Below are positions 52,121-63,942 of a stretch of 64,000 nucleotides of DNA, in pieces. Both the position numbers and the translations under genes were made by a program. A model generated the notes under the pieces. The model had not been told where the DNA came from and made no database searches. It saw only the letters and a list, made by a program, of their open reading frames with translations. The stretch comes from Candidatus Altimarinota bacterium (GTDB taxonomy: Bacteria > Patescibacteriota > Gracilibacteria > BD1-5 > UBA6164), in the NCBI GenBank assembly GCA_027019405.1, contig JALUWO010000386.1, forward strand, positions 62,001 through 126,000. The letters are read 5' to 3'. Position 1 is the first letter of the stretch. The number at the start of each line of letters is the position of its first letter.

Positions 52121-54654
52121 TCTTCATCTTCACTTTCTCTTACAATACTTGCTCTAACAATCTCATCTGAAGCATTTTTCAATTTAGTAAGAATAACTCA
52201 TTGAGTAACTCTTGAAGTTTTTCTTATTCATTTTAATGGTAATCTAATAGTTTGACCAGCTTTTGAAATAAGAATTACTTGAGAATTTTTTCTATCTTCA
52301 TCTGATAACATTTTAGCACTTACTAAATGTCCTGTTTTTTCAGTAACAGCCATTGCTTTTACTCAAGAACCTCATCTATTTTGATTTCTATATTCTTCTA
52401 TAGCTGTTATTTTTCACATTCACTTTTCAGTAACAATGAATAAAAATTCATTTTCTGGAGTAGCAATAGCAACTTCTATAACAACATCATCATCTTTTAA
52501 TCTTATTCATCTTACTCATGCTGCTGCTCTACCCATTGGTCTAACATCATTTTCATCAAACTGTATAGCTTTTCAAGCTTTAGTTGCAATAAAAATATTA
52601 TCATCTCAAGTTGTAGTTTTTACCCACATAAGTTCATCTCAATCTTTTACTCACACAACTTTTAATCCATTTGACCTAATATTTTTCACATCATCCATTG
52701 CAAGCTTTTTAACAGTTCATAACTTAGAAACAAAAAATAAATATTTATTTTTTTCCTTTGAAATATCAAGTATAGCAGCAATTTCTTCTCATTTTTGTAA
52801 ATTTAATAAATTTACAATAGGTTGTCATTTTGCTGTTCTAGATGTTTCTGGAATTTCATAAGCTGGAAGAGAGAAAACTCTACCTTGAGTTGTAAAATAT
52901 AATAAATCTGAATGATTTTTAGTAGGAATAATTAACTTAATTTCATCATCTTCTTTAGCTCAAGTAGTTACTCACTTCCCTCATCTTCTTTGAGTTCTAA
53001 ATGCAGATTCTTTTAATCTTTTTATATAAGAATTTTTTGTCAAAACAACAAATACATCTTCATTTGGAATTGTATCTTTTGGATTAAATTCTCAAACTTT
53101 TCCTTGATTTACTTGAGTTCTTCTCTCATCTCCAAATTTTTCTTTTATTTCATCAAGTTCATCAATAATAATTGAAACAATTCTTTCAGGTTTAGCTAAA
53201 ATATCTTTTAAATCAGCTATTAAAAGTAATTTTTCATTTAATTCATCTTCTATTTTTTGTCTTTCAAGTCAAGCAAGTTTATTCAATTTCATTTCTAAAA
53301 TAGCATCAGCTTGAATTTGAGTAAAAGCAAATTCACTCATCAAATTAGTTCTAGCATCATCTTTTGTCTTACTTGATTTTATTGTTTTGATTATTTCATC
53401 AATATGATCTAAAGCTTTCTTTAATCATTCAAGAATATGAGCTCTAGCTTCTGCTATTTTTAATTCATAAATAGTTCTTCTTTCAACTACTTCCTTTCTA
53501 TGATCTATAAATGCTAAAAGCATTTCTTTTAGATTAAATAACCTAGGTTGAATTCATCTATCTCAAAGAGAAATCATATTATAACCAAAACTTGTTTGAA
53601 GTTGAGTTAATTTATATAATTGATTTAATATCTTCTTTGGAAAAGCATCTTTTTTAAGTTCTATAATAATTCTTACAGAATCTTTATTTGATTCATCTCT
53701 CAAATCAGAAATACCAACTATTTTTTTATCTCTAACAAGCATTGCTATTTTTTCAACAAGTGAAGATTTATTTAAACCATAAGGAATTTCACTTATATTT
53801 ATAATATTTCTTCATCTTTTATTTTGCTCAATATTTGCTACTCATCTTACTATTACTGATCATCTACCAGTTGAATAAGCTGTTAATATAGCTTCACTAT
53901 CATAAACAATTCATCAAGTTGGAAAATCTGGTCATTTTACATATTCCATTAAATCAGAAATTGTTACTTCTTCAGTATTTGGTACTTTTAATAAATACTC
54001 TATAGCATCAATTAATTCTGTTAAATTATGAGGAGGAATATTAGTTGCCATACCCACTGCAATACCCATTACACCATTCATTAATAAATTTGGTATTCTA
54101 GTTGGTAATACAGTTGGTTCTTGTTTAGTAGTATCAAAATTATCTCTAAAATCAACTGTTTCTTTTTCTATATCAGCTAACATATATTCAGCTAATTTTG
54201 TCATTTTAGCTTCTGTATATCTATATGCAGCAGCTCCATCACCATCCATAGAACCAAAGTTACCTTGACCATGAACTAAAGGATATCTAAGTGAAAAATC
54301 TTGAGCCATTCTAACCATAGCTTCATAAACAGAACTATCACCATGTGGATGATAATTTCAAAGTACATGTCAGACAACAGTTGCTGATTTTCTAAATTTT
54401 GCAGAAGCCCTTAATCATTGTTCATGCATAGAATATAAAATCCTTCTATGAACAGGTTTAAATCAATCTCTTATATCAGGTAATGCTCTAGAGACAATAA
54501 CACTCATTGCATATTCCAAATAACAATTCTCCATTTCATCTTTAATTGATCTATTTGAATCTCATTCATAAGTAATTCAATTTGATAAACCTAAAGAAGT
54601 TTGTTCTCAATCATTTTCTTCTGGATTAATATTCTCATTAGTATTTTCAGACAT
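52117..54654 (-). CDS. gyrA: DNA gyrase subunit A
   Basis: The 845-residue protein has the topoisomerase winged helix and active-site region ([26 protein letters not shown]; the catalytic Tyr in [10 protein letters not shown]), the tower and coiled coil, and a C-terminal beta-pinwheel. The GyrA box QRRGGKG is present (in FRTQRRGGKGVTT), which marks gyrase rather than topoisomerase IV. It is the last gene of the long minus-strand ribosomal block; gyrB is not in the window. Confidence 0.96.
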
Positions 54655-54747
54655 AAGCTATATTTTAAAAAAAGAAGTAAATTTATACTTATATAATATT
54701 TATTTTTAGCCAAAAATCAAACTAAATATGATTTTAATAAAACAAAA

Positions 54748-54776
54748 AAAATAAATCATAAATGATTTATTTTTTT
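54748..54776 (-). terminator. Terminator after rpmA
   Basis: AAATAAATCAT pairs with ATGATTTATTT around a short loop and is followed on the minus strand by a T run. It overlaps the rpmA stop and separates it from gyrA. Confidence 0.83.
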
Positions 54777-55047
54777 AAACAATTGATACATATTTATCTT
54801 TATATTTTCTACCATCAAATCTAGTTCTAGTTTTTTCAGTAAAAGTAACTACACCATCTTTAGTAGCATATAAAGTAAAATCATGTCCTTGAGAAACACC
54901 TTCAGCTGGCCAATATTTATTACCTTTTTGTCTAATAATAATATTACCTGCAATAGCTTTTTGTCCCCCAAATAATTTCACACCAAGTCTTTTGGCATTA
55001 CTATCTCTACCATTATTAGTAGATCATTGAGCTTTCTTATGAGCCAT
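54775..55047 (-). CDS. rpmA: 50S ribosomal protein L27
   Basis: The 90-residue protein begins [24 protein letters not shown] and has [16 protein letters not shown], the L27 signature. The start matches the non-cleaved Gammaproteobacterial type: no Firmicute-like N-terminal prosequence precedes the AHKK lead that reaches the peptidyl transferase center. One TGA glycine. It is separated from rplU, its usual partner, which is not here. Confidence 0.95.
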
Positions 55048-55101
55048 CTTTTCAAAAATTAATTTATAAAATTTCTAAGTTATAACTTTTTAAAATAGTT
55101 A

Positions 55102-55539
55102 TTATCTTCTTTGAGCAAATCTAGCAAAAGCTTTATTTGCTTCAGCCATTTTATACACTTCTAATTTCTTTCTTACAGAATCCCCTGATTCATTAGCTGC
55201 ATCAATTAATTCTCCAGCTAATAATATAGGAAAAGCAGCACCTTTTTTCTTTCTAACAGCTTCTAAAATCCATTTAGCAGCTAAGAATAATTGTCTTTTA
55301 GGTTTTACTTCTTGAGGTACTTGATATATAGAACCTCATACTCTTTTAGGTCTTACTTCAATTTTTGGCATAACATTTTCCAAAGCTCTAAAGAAAATAG
55401 CTTTAGCATCTTTTTGTCATTTTGATTTAATAACCTCAAAAGTATCATTCATTAATTTTTGAGCAAGAGATTTTTTACCATGTAACATTACATAGTTAGT
55501 AAATTTCTCTAATAAAGCTTCACTTTTTACATCATTCAT
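55102..55539 (-). CDS. rpsG: 30S ribosomal protein S7 (short N-terminus)
   Basis: The 145-residue protein has the S7 body: LLEKFTNYVMLHGKKSLAQKLM, VMPKIEVRPKRVGGSIYQVP, and RKKLEVYKMAEANKAFARFAQRR at the end. It starts with MNDVKSEALL, so the basic N-terminal arm (about 15 residues in E. coli, PRRRVIGQRKILPDP) is missing. No alternative ATG, GTG or TTG in frame upstream restores it. S7 nucleates the 30S head. It follows rpsL as in the str operon, but fusA and tuf are not downstream. Confidence 0.93.
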
Positions 55540-55625
55540 TGTATTTGTAACAATTAAAAAATAATTATAAAATTATGTATCTTTTCAGTATTGTTAAACT
55601 TACTGCATAATTTTATATAAATTGA

Positions 55626-56042
55626 CTATTTAGGTTTTTTAGCACCATATTTAGATCTAGATTGTTTTCTATCTGATACTCATTCAGTATCTAAAACTCA
55701 TCTAACAACATGATATCTAACTCAAGGTAAATCTTTTACCCTACCTCATTTAATAGCAACAACACTATGTTCTTGTAAGTTGTGTCCTTCTCAACCAATA
55801 TAAGCATTAACTTCATATCAGTTAGTTAATCTAACTCTTGCAACTTTTCTAAGTGCAGAATTAGGTTTTTTAGGAGTCATTGTAGTAACTTTAACACAAA
55901 CTCATCTTTTTTGAGGACATCCTCCAGGTATTTCTACTTGTTTACTTCTAATAGTATTTCTTGTAACTTGTAAAGCAGGAGAAGTACTTTTTTTAGCAGG
56001 AGTCTTTCTTTTTCTCTTAACTAATTGGTTAATAGTAGGCAT
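55626..56042 (-). CDS. rpsL: 30S ribosomal protein S12
   Basis: The 138-residue protein has the S12 hallmark [23 protein letters not shown] (Lys43 equivalent in PKKPNS) and GVKDLPGVRYH-like KDLPGVRYHVVRG. The N-terminal insert (KSTSPALQVTRNTIRSKQVEI) makes it the longer, Gram-positive-like form. S12 monitors codon-anticodon pairing. Many of its glycines are TGA. The stop is TAG. Confidence 0.96.
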
Positions 56043-56125
56043 TTTCCTAATTTTTAAATTTTAAATTTTTTCAAACTCTTTTAAAATATTGAGAAATTAT
56101 ATAAAAAATATATAAAAATCAATAA

Positions 56126-56515
56126 TTATCTTTTTGACCATTGCATAGATTTTCTGGCTTTATGTTTACCAGGTTTCTTTCTTTCAACTTTTCTAGCATC
56201 TCTAGTCAATAAACCAGCTTCTTTTAAAACTGTTCTAAAACTTGGTTCAACTTCTACTAATGCTTTAGCTAAAGCATGTTTTATAGCATCAACTTGAGCT
56301 GATTCACCAGATCCAGATACTTTAACTTCAAAATAAAATTTTCATTTATTTTTTGTTAAAGATAATGGAGTATATAGTTTTTCAAATAAGTCTGATCTAT
56401 TTATGTATTCACTTACTTCTTTTGTATTAATTATATCTTTTCATTTTCAAGCATATAATCTAACTTGTGCAGAAGCTGTTTTTCTTTTTCAAACAGAATA
56501 AGTATATTTACTCAT
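56126..56515 (-). CDS. rpsI: 30S ribosomal protein S9
   Basis: The 129-residue protein has the S9 pattern [66 protein letters not shown] and the invariant C-terminal QWSKR (usually QFSKR) that contacts P-site tRNA. It pairs with rplM upstream, the common rplM-rpsI unit. Confidence 0.96.
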
Positions 56516-56529
56516 AAATTTATTTTATA

Positions 56530-56961
56530 TTATAATTTTATAACTTCAGGTTTTTGTGCTGTAAAAGTATGTTCAGTACCTGTAAATAATTTTAATCTAG
56601 AAATCATTTGTTTTCTTAATTTATTTTTAGGTAACATTCAACTTACAGCAAATTCAATAGCTTTTAAAGGTTTTTTTTCTAATAAATCTTCTAAAGAAAT
56701 TTCTTTTAATCCTCATAAGAAACCAGTATGTCTGTAATATTTTTTATCAGTCATTTTTTTACCAGTAACTTTAAATTTATCTGCATTGATAACAACAACA
56801 TAATCACCATTATCAACATGAGGAGCAAAAGTAGGTTTATTTTTACCTTTTAATATAGCAGCTATTTGAGTAGCCATTCTACCAAGAGTTTGCCCTTCAG
56901 CATCAACAATAAACCATTTTCTATCATTACCTTTAATTTGTTTAGGCATTATAGTTTTCAT
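56530..56961 (-). CDS. rplM: 50S ribosomal protein L13
   Basis: The 143-residue protein has [49 protein letters not shown] in pieces and GRYYRHTGF-like [12 protein letters not shown]13 binds 23S rRNA early in 50S assembly. It uses mostly GGT/GGA glycine codons and begins 20 bases after rplQ, with rpsI following. Confidence 0.96.
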
Positions 56962-56981
56962 TTTGCTAATTTTTTTAATAA

Positions 56982-57344
56982 TTAAACTAATTCTAATTTC
57001 ACTAATTTTGCATTATCACCATCTCTATATTTAATAGGAATGATTCTTGTAAAACCAGATGTTCTTTCTCCTTTATATTTAGGTGCAACATTTGTAAATA
57101 ATTCAATTGATGCTTCTTTTGTATAAACAGTTTTCATAACTTGTCTTATAGCATTCATTTCATCTTTATTATTTACAACATTTATTAAACCATCTACAAT
57201 AGAAATAATAGATTTTGCTCTTTTTTCAGTAGTTTTTACTGATTTATGTAAGAATAATGCTGTTACTAAATTTCTTTGCATAGCATCTCTATGAGCAAAA
57301 GTTTTATTATTAAACTTAAGATGTTTTCTTACTCTATGTCTCAT
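56982..57344 (-). CDS. rplQ: 50S ribosomal protein L17
   Basis: The 120-residue protein begins [20 protein letters not shown], then [23 protein letters not shown] and ends with [23 protein letters not shown]. It contains no TGA codon at all. It follows rpoA, as in the alpha operon of most bacteria. Confidence 0.97.
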   Translation of the reverse strand: MRHRVRKHLKFNNKTFAHRDAMQRNLVTALFLHKSVKTTEKRAKSIISIVDGLINVVNNKDEMNAIRQVMKTVYTKEASIELFTNVAPKYKGERTSGFTRIIPIKYRDGDNAKLVKLELV

Positions 57345-57381
57345 AATAAGTTTTAAATTTTAAATTATAATTTTTCCCTTT

Positions 57382-58362
57382 TTAATCATCTCATAAAAGT
57401 TTTAAACCTCTTTCATTCAATGAATCTCTAATTTCTGTCATAGCTTTTTTACCAAATCATTTGATAGAAGAAAGCTTAGTCTCAGTACATTTAGTTAATT
57501 GCTCTATAGATAATATATTACCATTTATTAAAGCATTTAATGTTCTTGGAGATAATCACATTATCTCAATAGGAGTATAAGTTTCTTTTTCAAGTTCTTC
57601 TTTTATTTCTTCTTTTTCTTTATTTAGTAGATCTTTTACATCTGATATAAAACTTCCTTCAACTTGTAATCATTCTTCATTAAATAATGAAAAGTATGAA
57701 ACAAGCATATTTCAAGAAAATTTTAAAGCATCTACTGGAGATATTGAACCATTAGTTTCAATTTCCATTTTTAAAGATTCAAGATTAGTTATTTCTCAAT
57801 GTCTAGTTTTTTCTATATTATATTTTACATTTAATACAGGTGAAAAATTAGCATCAATCAATAAAACATTAACATCATCTTCAATTTCTTTTAATTCTTC
57901 AATACTTTTATATCAAACTCATTTTTCAACTCTTATATCTAAATCTAATTCTAATCAATCTTTATCTATTTCAGTTATATATAGATCTTTATTTAAGATT
58001 TCAACTCCAGCTGGAGTTTTTATATCTCAAGCAGTTACTACACCTGCTTTATTTTTTTCTAATTTTAACCATTCTATTCAAATCTCTTTTTTGTCTACAA
58101 TTAAATCTTTTAGATTTAACATTATATCCAAAACACTATCTTTTACCCCTGGTAAACTTGAATATTCATGAGATACTCATTTTACTTTTATTCAAGTAAC
58201 TTTAGTTCAAGGTATAGTAGAAAGTAAGACTCTCCTTAAAGAATTTCAAAGAGTAACTCCATATCATCTAGGTAAAGCTCAAATCTCAAAATTTGAAATA
58301 TTTGAATCTACATCTTTTTGTGATATTTTTGGAACTCAAATTAATTCGTGAATAATATGCAT
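57382..58362 (-). CDS. rpoA: RNA polymerase alpha subunit
   Basis: The 326-residue protein has the alpha N-terminal assembly domain ([39 protein letters not shown]) and the alpha C-terminal domain (PIEIMGLSPRTLNALINGNILSIEQL, then SSIKGFGKKAMTEIRDSLNERGL) that contacts UP elements and activators. It sits between rpsD and rplQ as expected. Confidence 0.97.
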
Positions 58363-58388
58363 ATTATGTGAGTTATAAAAGTATAAAA

Positions 58389-59012
58389 CTATTTAGAATA
58401 AAATTCAACAATTTTTTGAATATCAATAACTTGTTCAAAGTCATCTTTTTCAGGTAATGCTTTAATTGTAATTTTTAAATTTTTAGCATCAACATCAATC
58501 CATTTAGTTGTAGTGATTTTACCTTTATTTTGTTTAGCAAATTCTTCTAATTCTTCAATTAAACTTTTATATAAAGGTGATTCTTTCATTTTATCTCTTA
58601 ATTCTATTACATCACCAATTTTAACAGAAATTGATGGAATAGTAACTTTAACTCAATTAACTTTAAAATGTGCATGTGAAGCAAATTGTCTTGCTTGCAT
58701 TCTTGTTCTAGCTAAACCTGATCTATAAATTACATTATCAAGTCTAAGTTCTAGTAATCTAAGCATTTTTTCTCAAGTAGTTCATTCAGCATGAGATTTT
58801 TGTGCTTTTTTAAAGTATGATGCAAATTGTTTTTCACTTAAACCATACATCCTTTTTGCTAATTGTTTTTTTCTCAATTGAGTACCAAATTCACTAGTTT
58901 TTCTAGTTCTTAATGGAGCTCTTTTTCATTTATTTAAGTCATATTTTTCAGTTCAAAAAAGGTTAACCCCTTCTCTTCTACATAACTTTTTTTTCGGTCA
59001 AGTATATCTCAT
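58389..59012 (-). CDS. rpsD: 30S ribosomal protein S4
   Basis: The 207-residue protein has [19 protein letters not shown], then the S4 RNA-binding domain ([39 protein letters not shown]). It starts 30S assembly. It shows only one cysteine in the N-terminal zinc region, so it is probably a zinc-free form. Stop is TAG. Confidence 0.96.
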
Positions 59013-59081
59013 AGATTACTTTTAAAAATTAAAAATTAAATTTTTTAGTTTTTAATTAATAAAGATATTAATTAAATTGAT

Positions 59082-59474
59082 TTATAGTTTTCTAACTTTT
59101 TTCTTTCTACAACCATTGTGAGGGATTGGAGTAACATCAAATATTGCTTTTAATTCAGCTCAAGCAGATATTAAACCTCTAATTGCTTGTTCTCTACCTA
59201 TACCAATTCATTTAACATATACATCAACAGTTTCCATTGAATGTAGTGTTTTTGCATTTTGCATAGCTTGTTCAGCAATTACTTGTGCAGCATAAGGAGT
59301 AGATTCTCTAGCACCTTTAAAACCAGCACTTCAACCAGAAGCCCAAGATAATACATTACCTTTTTCATCAGTAATAGTTACAATTGTATTATTGAATGAA
59401 GCCATTATATGAGCTTGTCCATGTTGTACTATTTTTCTAGTTTTTTTACTTTTTTTAGTAGTAGTCTTAGCCAT
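59082..59474 (-). CDS. rpsK: 30S ribosomal protein S11
   Basis: The 130-residue protein has [31 protein letters not shown] and [16 protein letters not shown], ending [16 protein letters not shown]11 lines the mRNA exit channel. It lies between rpsM and rpsD. Confidence 0.97.
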
Positions 59475-59501
59475 AATACTTGTTAAATTCTAAATAAAAT
59501 A

Positions 59502-59870
59502 TTATTTTTTCTTATTTGCTATTGCTGTAGATTTTCATTTTCTAGTTCTAGCATTTGTTTTTGTGTTTTGACCTCTAACTGGAAGTCTTTTTTGATGTCT
59601 TATACCTCTATAACATCTAATTTCCATAAGTCTTTTAATGTTACCTTGAACAAGTCTTCTTAAGTCTCATTCAACATTAATAGATTCTTTTATTTCAGAT
59701 CTAATTTTATCTAAATCATCTTCAGACAAAGTTTCAATCTTTACAAATGGGTCAATTTTTGTTTTTTCACATAACTCTAATGCAGTACTTTTTCAAATAC
59801 CATAAATATAAGTTAATGCAACCCATGTATGTTTACCATTTGGTAAATTTACTCAAGCAATTCTAGCCAT
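59502..59870 (-). CDS. rpsM: 30S ribosomal protein S13
   Basis: The 122-residue protein has [26 protein letters not shown], then [30 protein letters not shown], the S13 pattern. It bridges to the 50S subunit and touches P-site tRNA. The C-terminal tail is Lys-rich ([11 protein letters not shown]). Confidence 0.97.
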
Positions 59871-59942
59871 TATTTAAAATACTTAATAAATTAAATTTAA
59901 ATTAAAATACAATTTTATCATATTTTTATATAAACAAATCAA

Positions 59943-60056
59943 TTATCCTTGTCTTTGTTTATGTTTAGGAGTTTTACAGATAACTCTAACTACTCCTTTT
60001 CTTTTTATTACTTTACAATCTTTACAGATTGGTTTCACAGAAGCTCTAACTTTCAT
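59943..60056 (-). CDS. rpmJ: 50S ribosomal protein L36 (zinc type)
   Basis: The 37-residue protein begins [21 protein letters not shown] and ends [14 protein letters not shown]. The C-x2-C, C and H residues are the zinc-ribbon form of L36. It lies between infA and rpsM as in the typical order. Confidence 0.96.
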   Translation of the reverse strand: MKVRASVKPICKDCKVIKRKGVVRVICKTPKHKQRQG

Positions 60057-60079
60057 ATTTATTTAAAATAAAAAAATAA

Positions 60080-60310
60080 TTATTTTTGTCTAAATGTAAT
60101 TCTTCATTTAGTTAAGTCATAAGGACTTAATTCTATTAAAACTTTATCTCATTCAATAAGTTTTATAAAGTTATTTCTCATTTTTCAACTTAAATAACCT
60201 TTAACTATTCCTCATCAAAAATCATCTGGTAATTGTACTTCAAAAACCAGACTTGGTAAAGCTTTAATAATAGTTCCCTCAACTTCAATTTTGCTTTCTT
60301 TACCAGACAT
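60080..60310 (-). CDS. infA: Translation initiation factor IF-1
   Basis: The 76-residue S1/OB-fold protein has [61 protein letters not shown] in pieces. It occupies the ribosomal A site during initiation. A terminator upstream and a possible TTGCAA-type promoter (60339-60334) suggest infA starts the ribosomal transcript that runs to rpmA. Confidence 0.96.
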
Positions 60311-60350
60311 ATAATGTGTATTTATTAAATAGCTTGCAACAGTTTATAAA

Positions 60351-60395
60351 AAATAAACAAAAAAGCAAATTTATTTTTTACTTTTTTGTTTATTT
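60351..60395 (-). terminator. Terminator between the infB-cNMP unit and infA
   Basis: AAATAAACAAAAAAG (60351-60365) pairs perfectly with CTTTTTTGTTTATTT (60381-60395), a 15-base stem, with A on the left giving U on the minus strand. Confidence 0.82.
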
Positions 60396-60411
60396 GTTTT
60401 TTAATATAATT

Positions 60412-60828
60412 TTAACTATCAATTTTTTCTTTATTTATTTGTTTTCTCTCATTTATAATATTTTTTATCTTATCTAATAGTTCTGAATTTTTTTGAACTA
60501 ATTGTTTTATAGAAAAATCTAAAATAGTTAATAATTTACTATCCTCTAAAGCAACAATAGATGCTGTTCTTTTTCTTTTATCTAAAAATAAAGCCATTTC
60601 TCATAAAATTTCCTCAGGTTCTATTATTCATAATTCAATAATTTCATTATTTTTTTCAACAAAAGCCTTTAATTTTCATTCTAATAAAAAATACATTGAA
60701 GTAGCATCTTCTCATTCCTTAAATAACAATTCTCATTTTTTTAATTCTTTCTTTTGAATAAATAGTGATAAATTTTTCTTATCATCTAAACTTAAATCTT
60801 TGAATAATTTTATATTATCTAAATTCAT
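60412..60828 (-). CDS. Stand-alone cyclic-nucleotide-binding (cNMP) domain protein
   Basis: The 138-residue protein is one cNMP/CRP-type beta-barrel (LFKEGEDATSMYFLLEGKLKAFVEKNN, then PEEILGEMALFLDKRKRTASIVALEDSKLLTI). FGEMALFxxxxRxASV is the phosphate-binding cassette pattern, here GEMALFLDKRKRTASI. No DNA-binding helix-turn-helix and no transporter or kinase domain follow; only a short helical tail. It lies between infB and infA. Ligand unknown. Confidence 0.88.
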
Positions 60829-60845
60829 TTTTTTATTTTTATAAA

Positions 60846-63275
60846 TTACTTTTGTATTTCAGTTTTATAAAATTCTAAGACATCTCATTTTTCAACAACA
60901 GTATTTCATTCAAATTTAATTCAACATTCCAATGGTCATTCTACCTCCTTTACTTCCTCTATTCAAATTTTTAATGATGAAACTTTACCAGTTCAAACTT
61001 TTTTATCTTTTCTTATAACTCTAACATCAACATCTTTCTCTATCTTTGTTCATTCTGGAACAACTAATCATAAAATCATGAATTTTTTATCTGAAAAGAA
61101 TATTCAACCAACTTTTGCTTTTCATAATTCTATTTCAACTTCTTTTGGATCAAGCATTCATGTAACTATTTTTTCAACTTTTTCAGTTATATGATATATA
61201 ACATCACTAGAAATATATTCTATTTTTGAATTTTCAAGAATTTGTTTTGCAGTAGAAACAACTCAAGTATTAAATCAAACAAGTAGAGCATCTGATCATT
61301 CACACATTAATACATCTCATTCAGTAATAGCTCATACTCAAGAATGAATTATTGCAACATTTGTTTCTGCTGTTGATAATTTAACTAATGCTGCTTTTAA
61401 TGCTTCTAAGCTTCAATTAGTATCTGCTTTTAAAACAATTTTTAATTGTTTTAAGTTTCAAGCCTTAATTTTTGACATCAAAACATCTAATCATGACTTT
61501 TTATTTTTTTCTCTATTTTGTATAATAGTTTTATATTCTTCAGCTTTTTGTTTAGCTATTGAAGGAGAAGCTACAACTTGTAAATAATCTCATCAATTTA
61601 CTACCTTATCTAATCATACTATTAAAACAGGATCTCAAGAAAAAGCTTTTATTATAGATTTATTTTCATAATCTTTCATAACTTTTACTCTTCAAAAAGA
61701 ATCATTACACACAATTGAATCTCATTTATTTAAAGTTCAAGTATTTATTAATACAGTAGCAACTGGTCATAATCTAGTATCTAAGTGAGATTCTAATATA
61801 GTTGCAATTCATGCTCTATTATTATTTGCTTTTAATTCTTTCATTTCTGCAACCAATAAAATCATTTCTAATAATTCATCAATTCAAAAACCTGAATGTG
61901 CAGAAACTGGAATCATAGGAGTATCTCATCCCCAATCTTCTGGAGTTAATCAATGCTCAGCCAATTGTCATTTTACATGATCAGGATTAGCTCATTGCTT
62001 ATCCATTTTATTTATTGCTACAATAACAGGAATATTAGCTTCTTTTGCATGATTTATTGATTCTATAGTTTGAGGTTTTACTCATTCATCAGCAGCAACA
62101 ACTAAAATAGCTATATCAGTAGCTTTTGCTCATCTAGCTCTCATTACAGTAAAAGCCTCATGTCATGGAGTATCTAAAAATGTTATTTTTTGACCATCTT
62201 TCTCAACTTGATAAGCTCAAATACTTTGAGTTATTCAACCTGCTTCTCAATTTGTAACAGCTGATTGTCTTATATAATCCAAAAGAGAAGTTTTTCCATG
62301 ATCAACATGTCACATTATACTAACAACTGGTGGTCTAGGAGTTAACTTTGATGAATCATCTTCTTTTAATAAATCATCTAAACTTAATTCCATTACATCT
62401 TTTACACTTAATCATCAAGAATTATCTTTTTCCAATTTTATATCAAAAGATTCAGCAACAATTGAGGCAGTATCAAAATCTATTTTTGAATTTATATTAA
62501 CCATCATTCAGTTTTTCATAAATTCTACTATAAGTTGAGGTAATGAAACTCAAATTTTTTCAGAAAATTCTTTTAAAGTCAAAACATCAGAAATTGTTAT
62601 AGTTTCTCATTTATGATCTACAAGATTTTGTTTTATATCTTCAACCTTTTTCTCTTCTTTTTGCTTTTTATTTATTTTATTTGATCTAACAAAACCTTTA
62701 TCTTGTGTTTCTTCTTCATAAAAATTAAATCTTCCTCTATTTCTAGATTTTCAAGCAGGTTTTAACTTTGATTTTTTAGTATTTTTTTCATAGTTATCAT
62801 TTGATCTTTGTTTTACTTTATTTGGTCATTTATATACCTTTTTTTCTTTATTTTCATCTCTATTTTTTATATTTAGTTCTTTTGAAAAAGATTTTTTTGA
62901 ATCAGTATTACCTTTTTTATCATCATTTTTTTTATGATAAAATCTATTTTTATTTTCTGAATTTCTTTTACTATTAAAACTTGAAGATTTTTTTGAATCA
63001 CTATTAGGTTTTTCTTTTATAACTTCAATTTTTTGTACTATTTTTTTCTTTTTTGAAAAAGTAGCTCTTTGAGTATCATTATTATTTTCTTTTGTTTTAT
63101 TTTCTATTTTTTTATTATTTTCTTCAGTTTTTTTCTTTACTACTACTTTCTTTTTTATTACTTTTTTAGGTTTAGGTTTATTTTTTGATGTATCAGAAGA
63201 GTCTCAACTAGTATTACTAGATGAGTTTTTATTTAAACTACTATAATAGTCATCTACTATCTTTTTGTCTGCCAT
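60846..63275 (-). CDS. infB: Translation initiation factor IF-2
   Basis: The 809-residue GTPase has a long Lys/Asn/Ser-rich N-terminal region of about 190 residues, the IF2-N domain, then the G domain with G1 GHVDHGKTSLLD, G3 DTPGHEAF and G4 NKMD, and C-terminal domains II-IV that bind initiator tRNA. Most Gly codons are TGA, including those of G1. A clear promoter lies upstream; the cNMP gene follows 17 bases after the stop. Confidence 0.97.
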
Positions 63276-63314
63276 TAGTTTCTTTTAAATTAATTTTAAA
63301 TTATTTTAGCATTT

Positions 63315-63342
63315 AATATAGTATTTTTTGCTTTTTTGTCAA
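63315..63342 (-). promoter_or_regulatory. Promoter of infB
   Basis: On the minus strand TTGACA (63342-63337), 16-base spacer, TATATT (63320-63315). Confidence 0.82.
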
Positions 63343-63420
63343 AAGAATATAAAAACTTGTAAAAAATAAAAAACTAAATAATCTTTAAAAAGATTTTATA
63401 TCTTAGCCCCTTTTTTAAAA

Positions 63421-63912
63421 ATGGAAAAAGAAATAAATACATATGTAAATAAATTTTTTGATAAATTTCAATTCCCTATAGACAGTATAGAAGTTATAAA
63501 ACAAAAAGAAGATATATATTTAATAAAAATAAAATCTCTAGAATCAAAATTATTAATTTGAACTCATTGAAAAAATCTAAGAGATATAGAATATATAATA
63601 AAAATACTTATATCTAAAAATATAAGTGAAAAAATAAAAATACATTTAGAAATAAATGATTATATATACAATAAGGATTTACAACTTTTTTCATATATTG
63701 ATGAAAAAATAAAGCAAGTTAATGATACTTGAAAAGATTATAAGTTAGGCTTTTTAAGTGCATATGAAAGAAAAAAAGTTCATTCTTATATTGCAGATTT
63801 AAAAAACAAAAATATATTTACTAAAAGTATTTGAGAAGGAAATCAAAGAAGATTATATATCTGTAAAAAAAGTGATAATATAACTATAGATTTAGATTGA
63901 AATGATATATAA
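63421..63912 (+). CDS. Jag/KhpB-like KH-R3H RNA-binding protein
   Basis: The 163-residue protein has a KH-like domain with IGTHGKNLRDIEYIIKILISKNI (normally GxxGxxL of KH) and a C-terminal R3H domain (FLSAYERKKVHSYIADLKNKN, then SIGEGNQRRLYI, the RxxxH and GEGxxR pattern). KhpB/Jag binds mRNA and is linked to division and membrane insertion; in many bacteria it follows yidC and rnpA. Here it is divergent from infB, and the next gene encodes an exported protein. Confidence 0.88.
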
Positions 63913-63942
63913 ATTTTAATATATAAAACTAAAATATAAAAT

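Noticed and set aside
52436-52861. Plus-strand open frame of 141 codons in the gyrA region
   Set aside because: It lies opposite the GyrA C-terminal pinwheel with a clear GyrA box; Ser/Thr/Phe-rich product is a mirror artefact.
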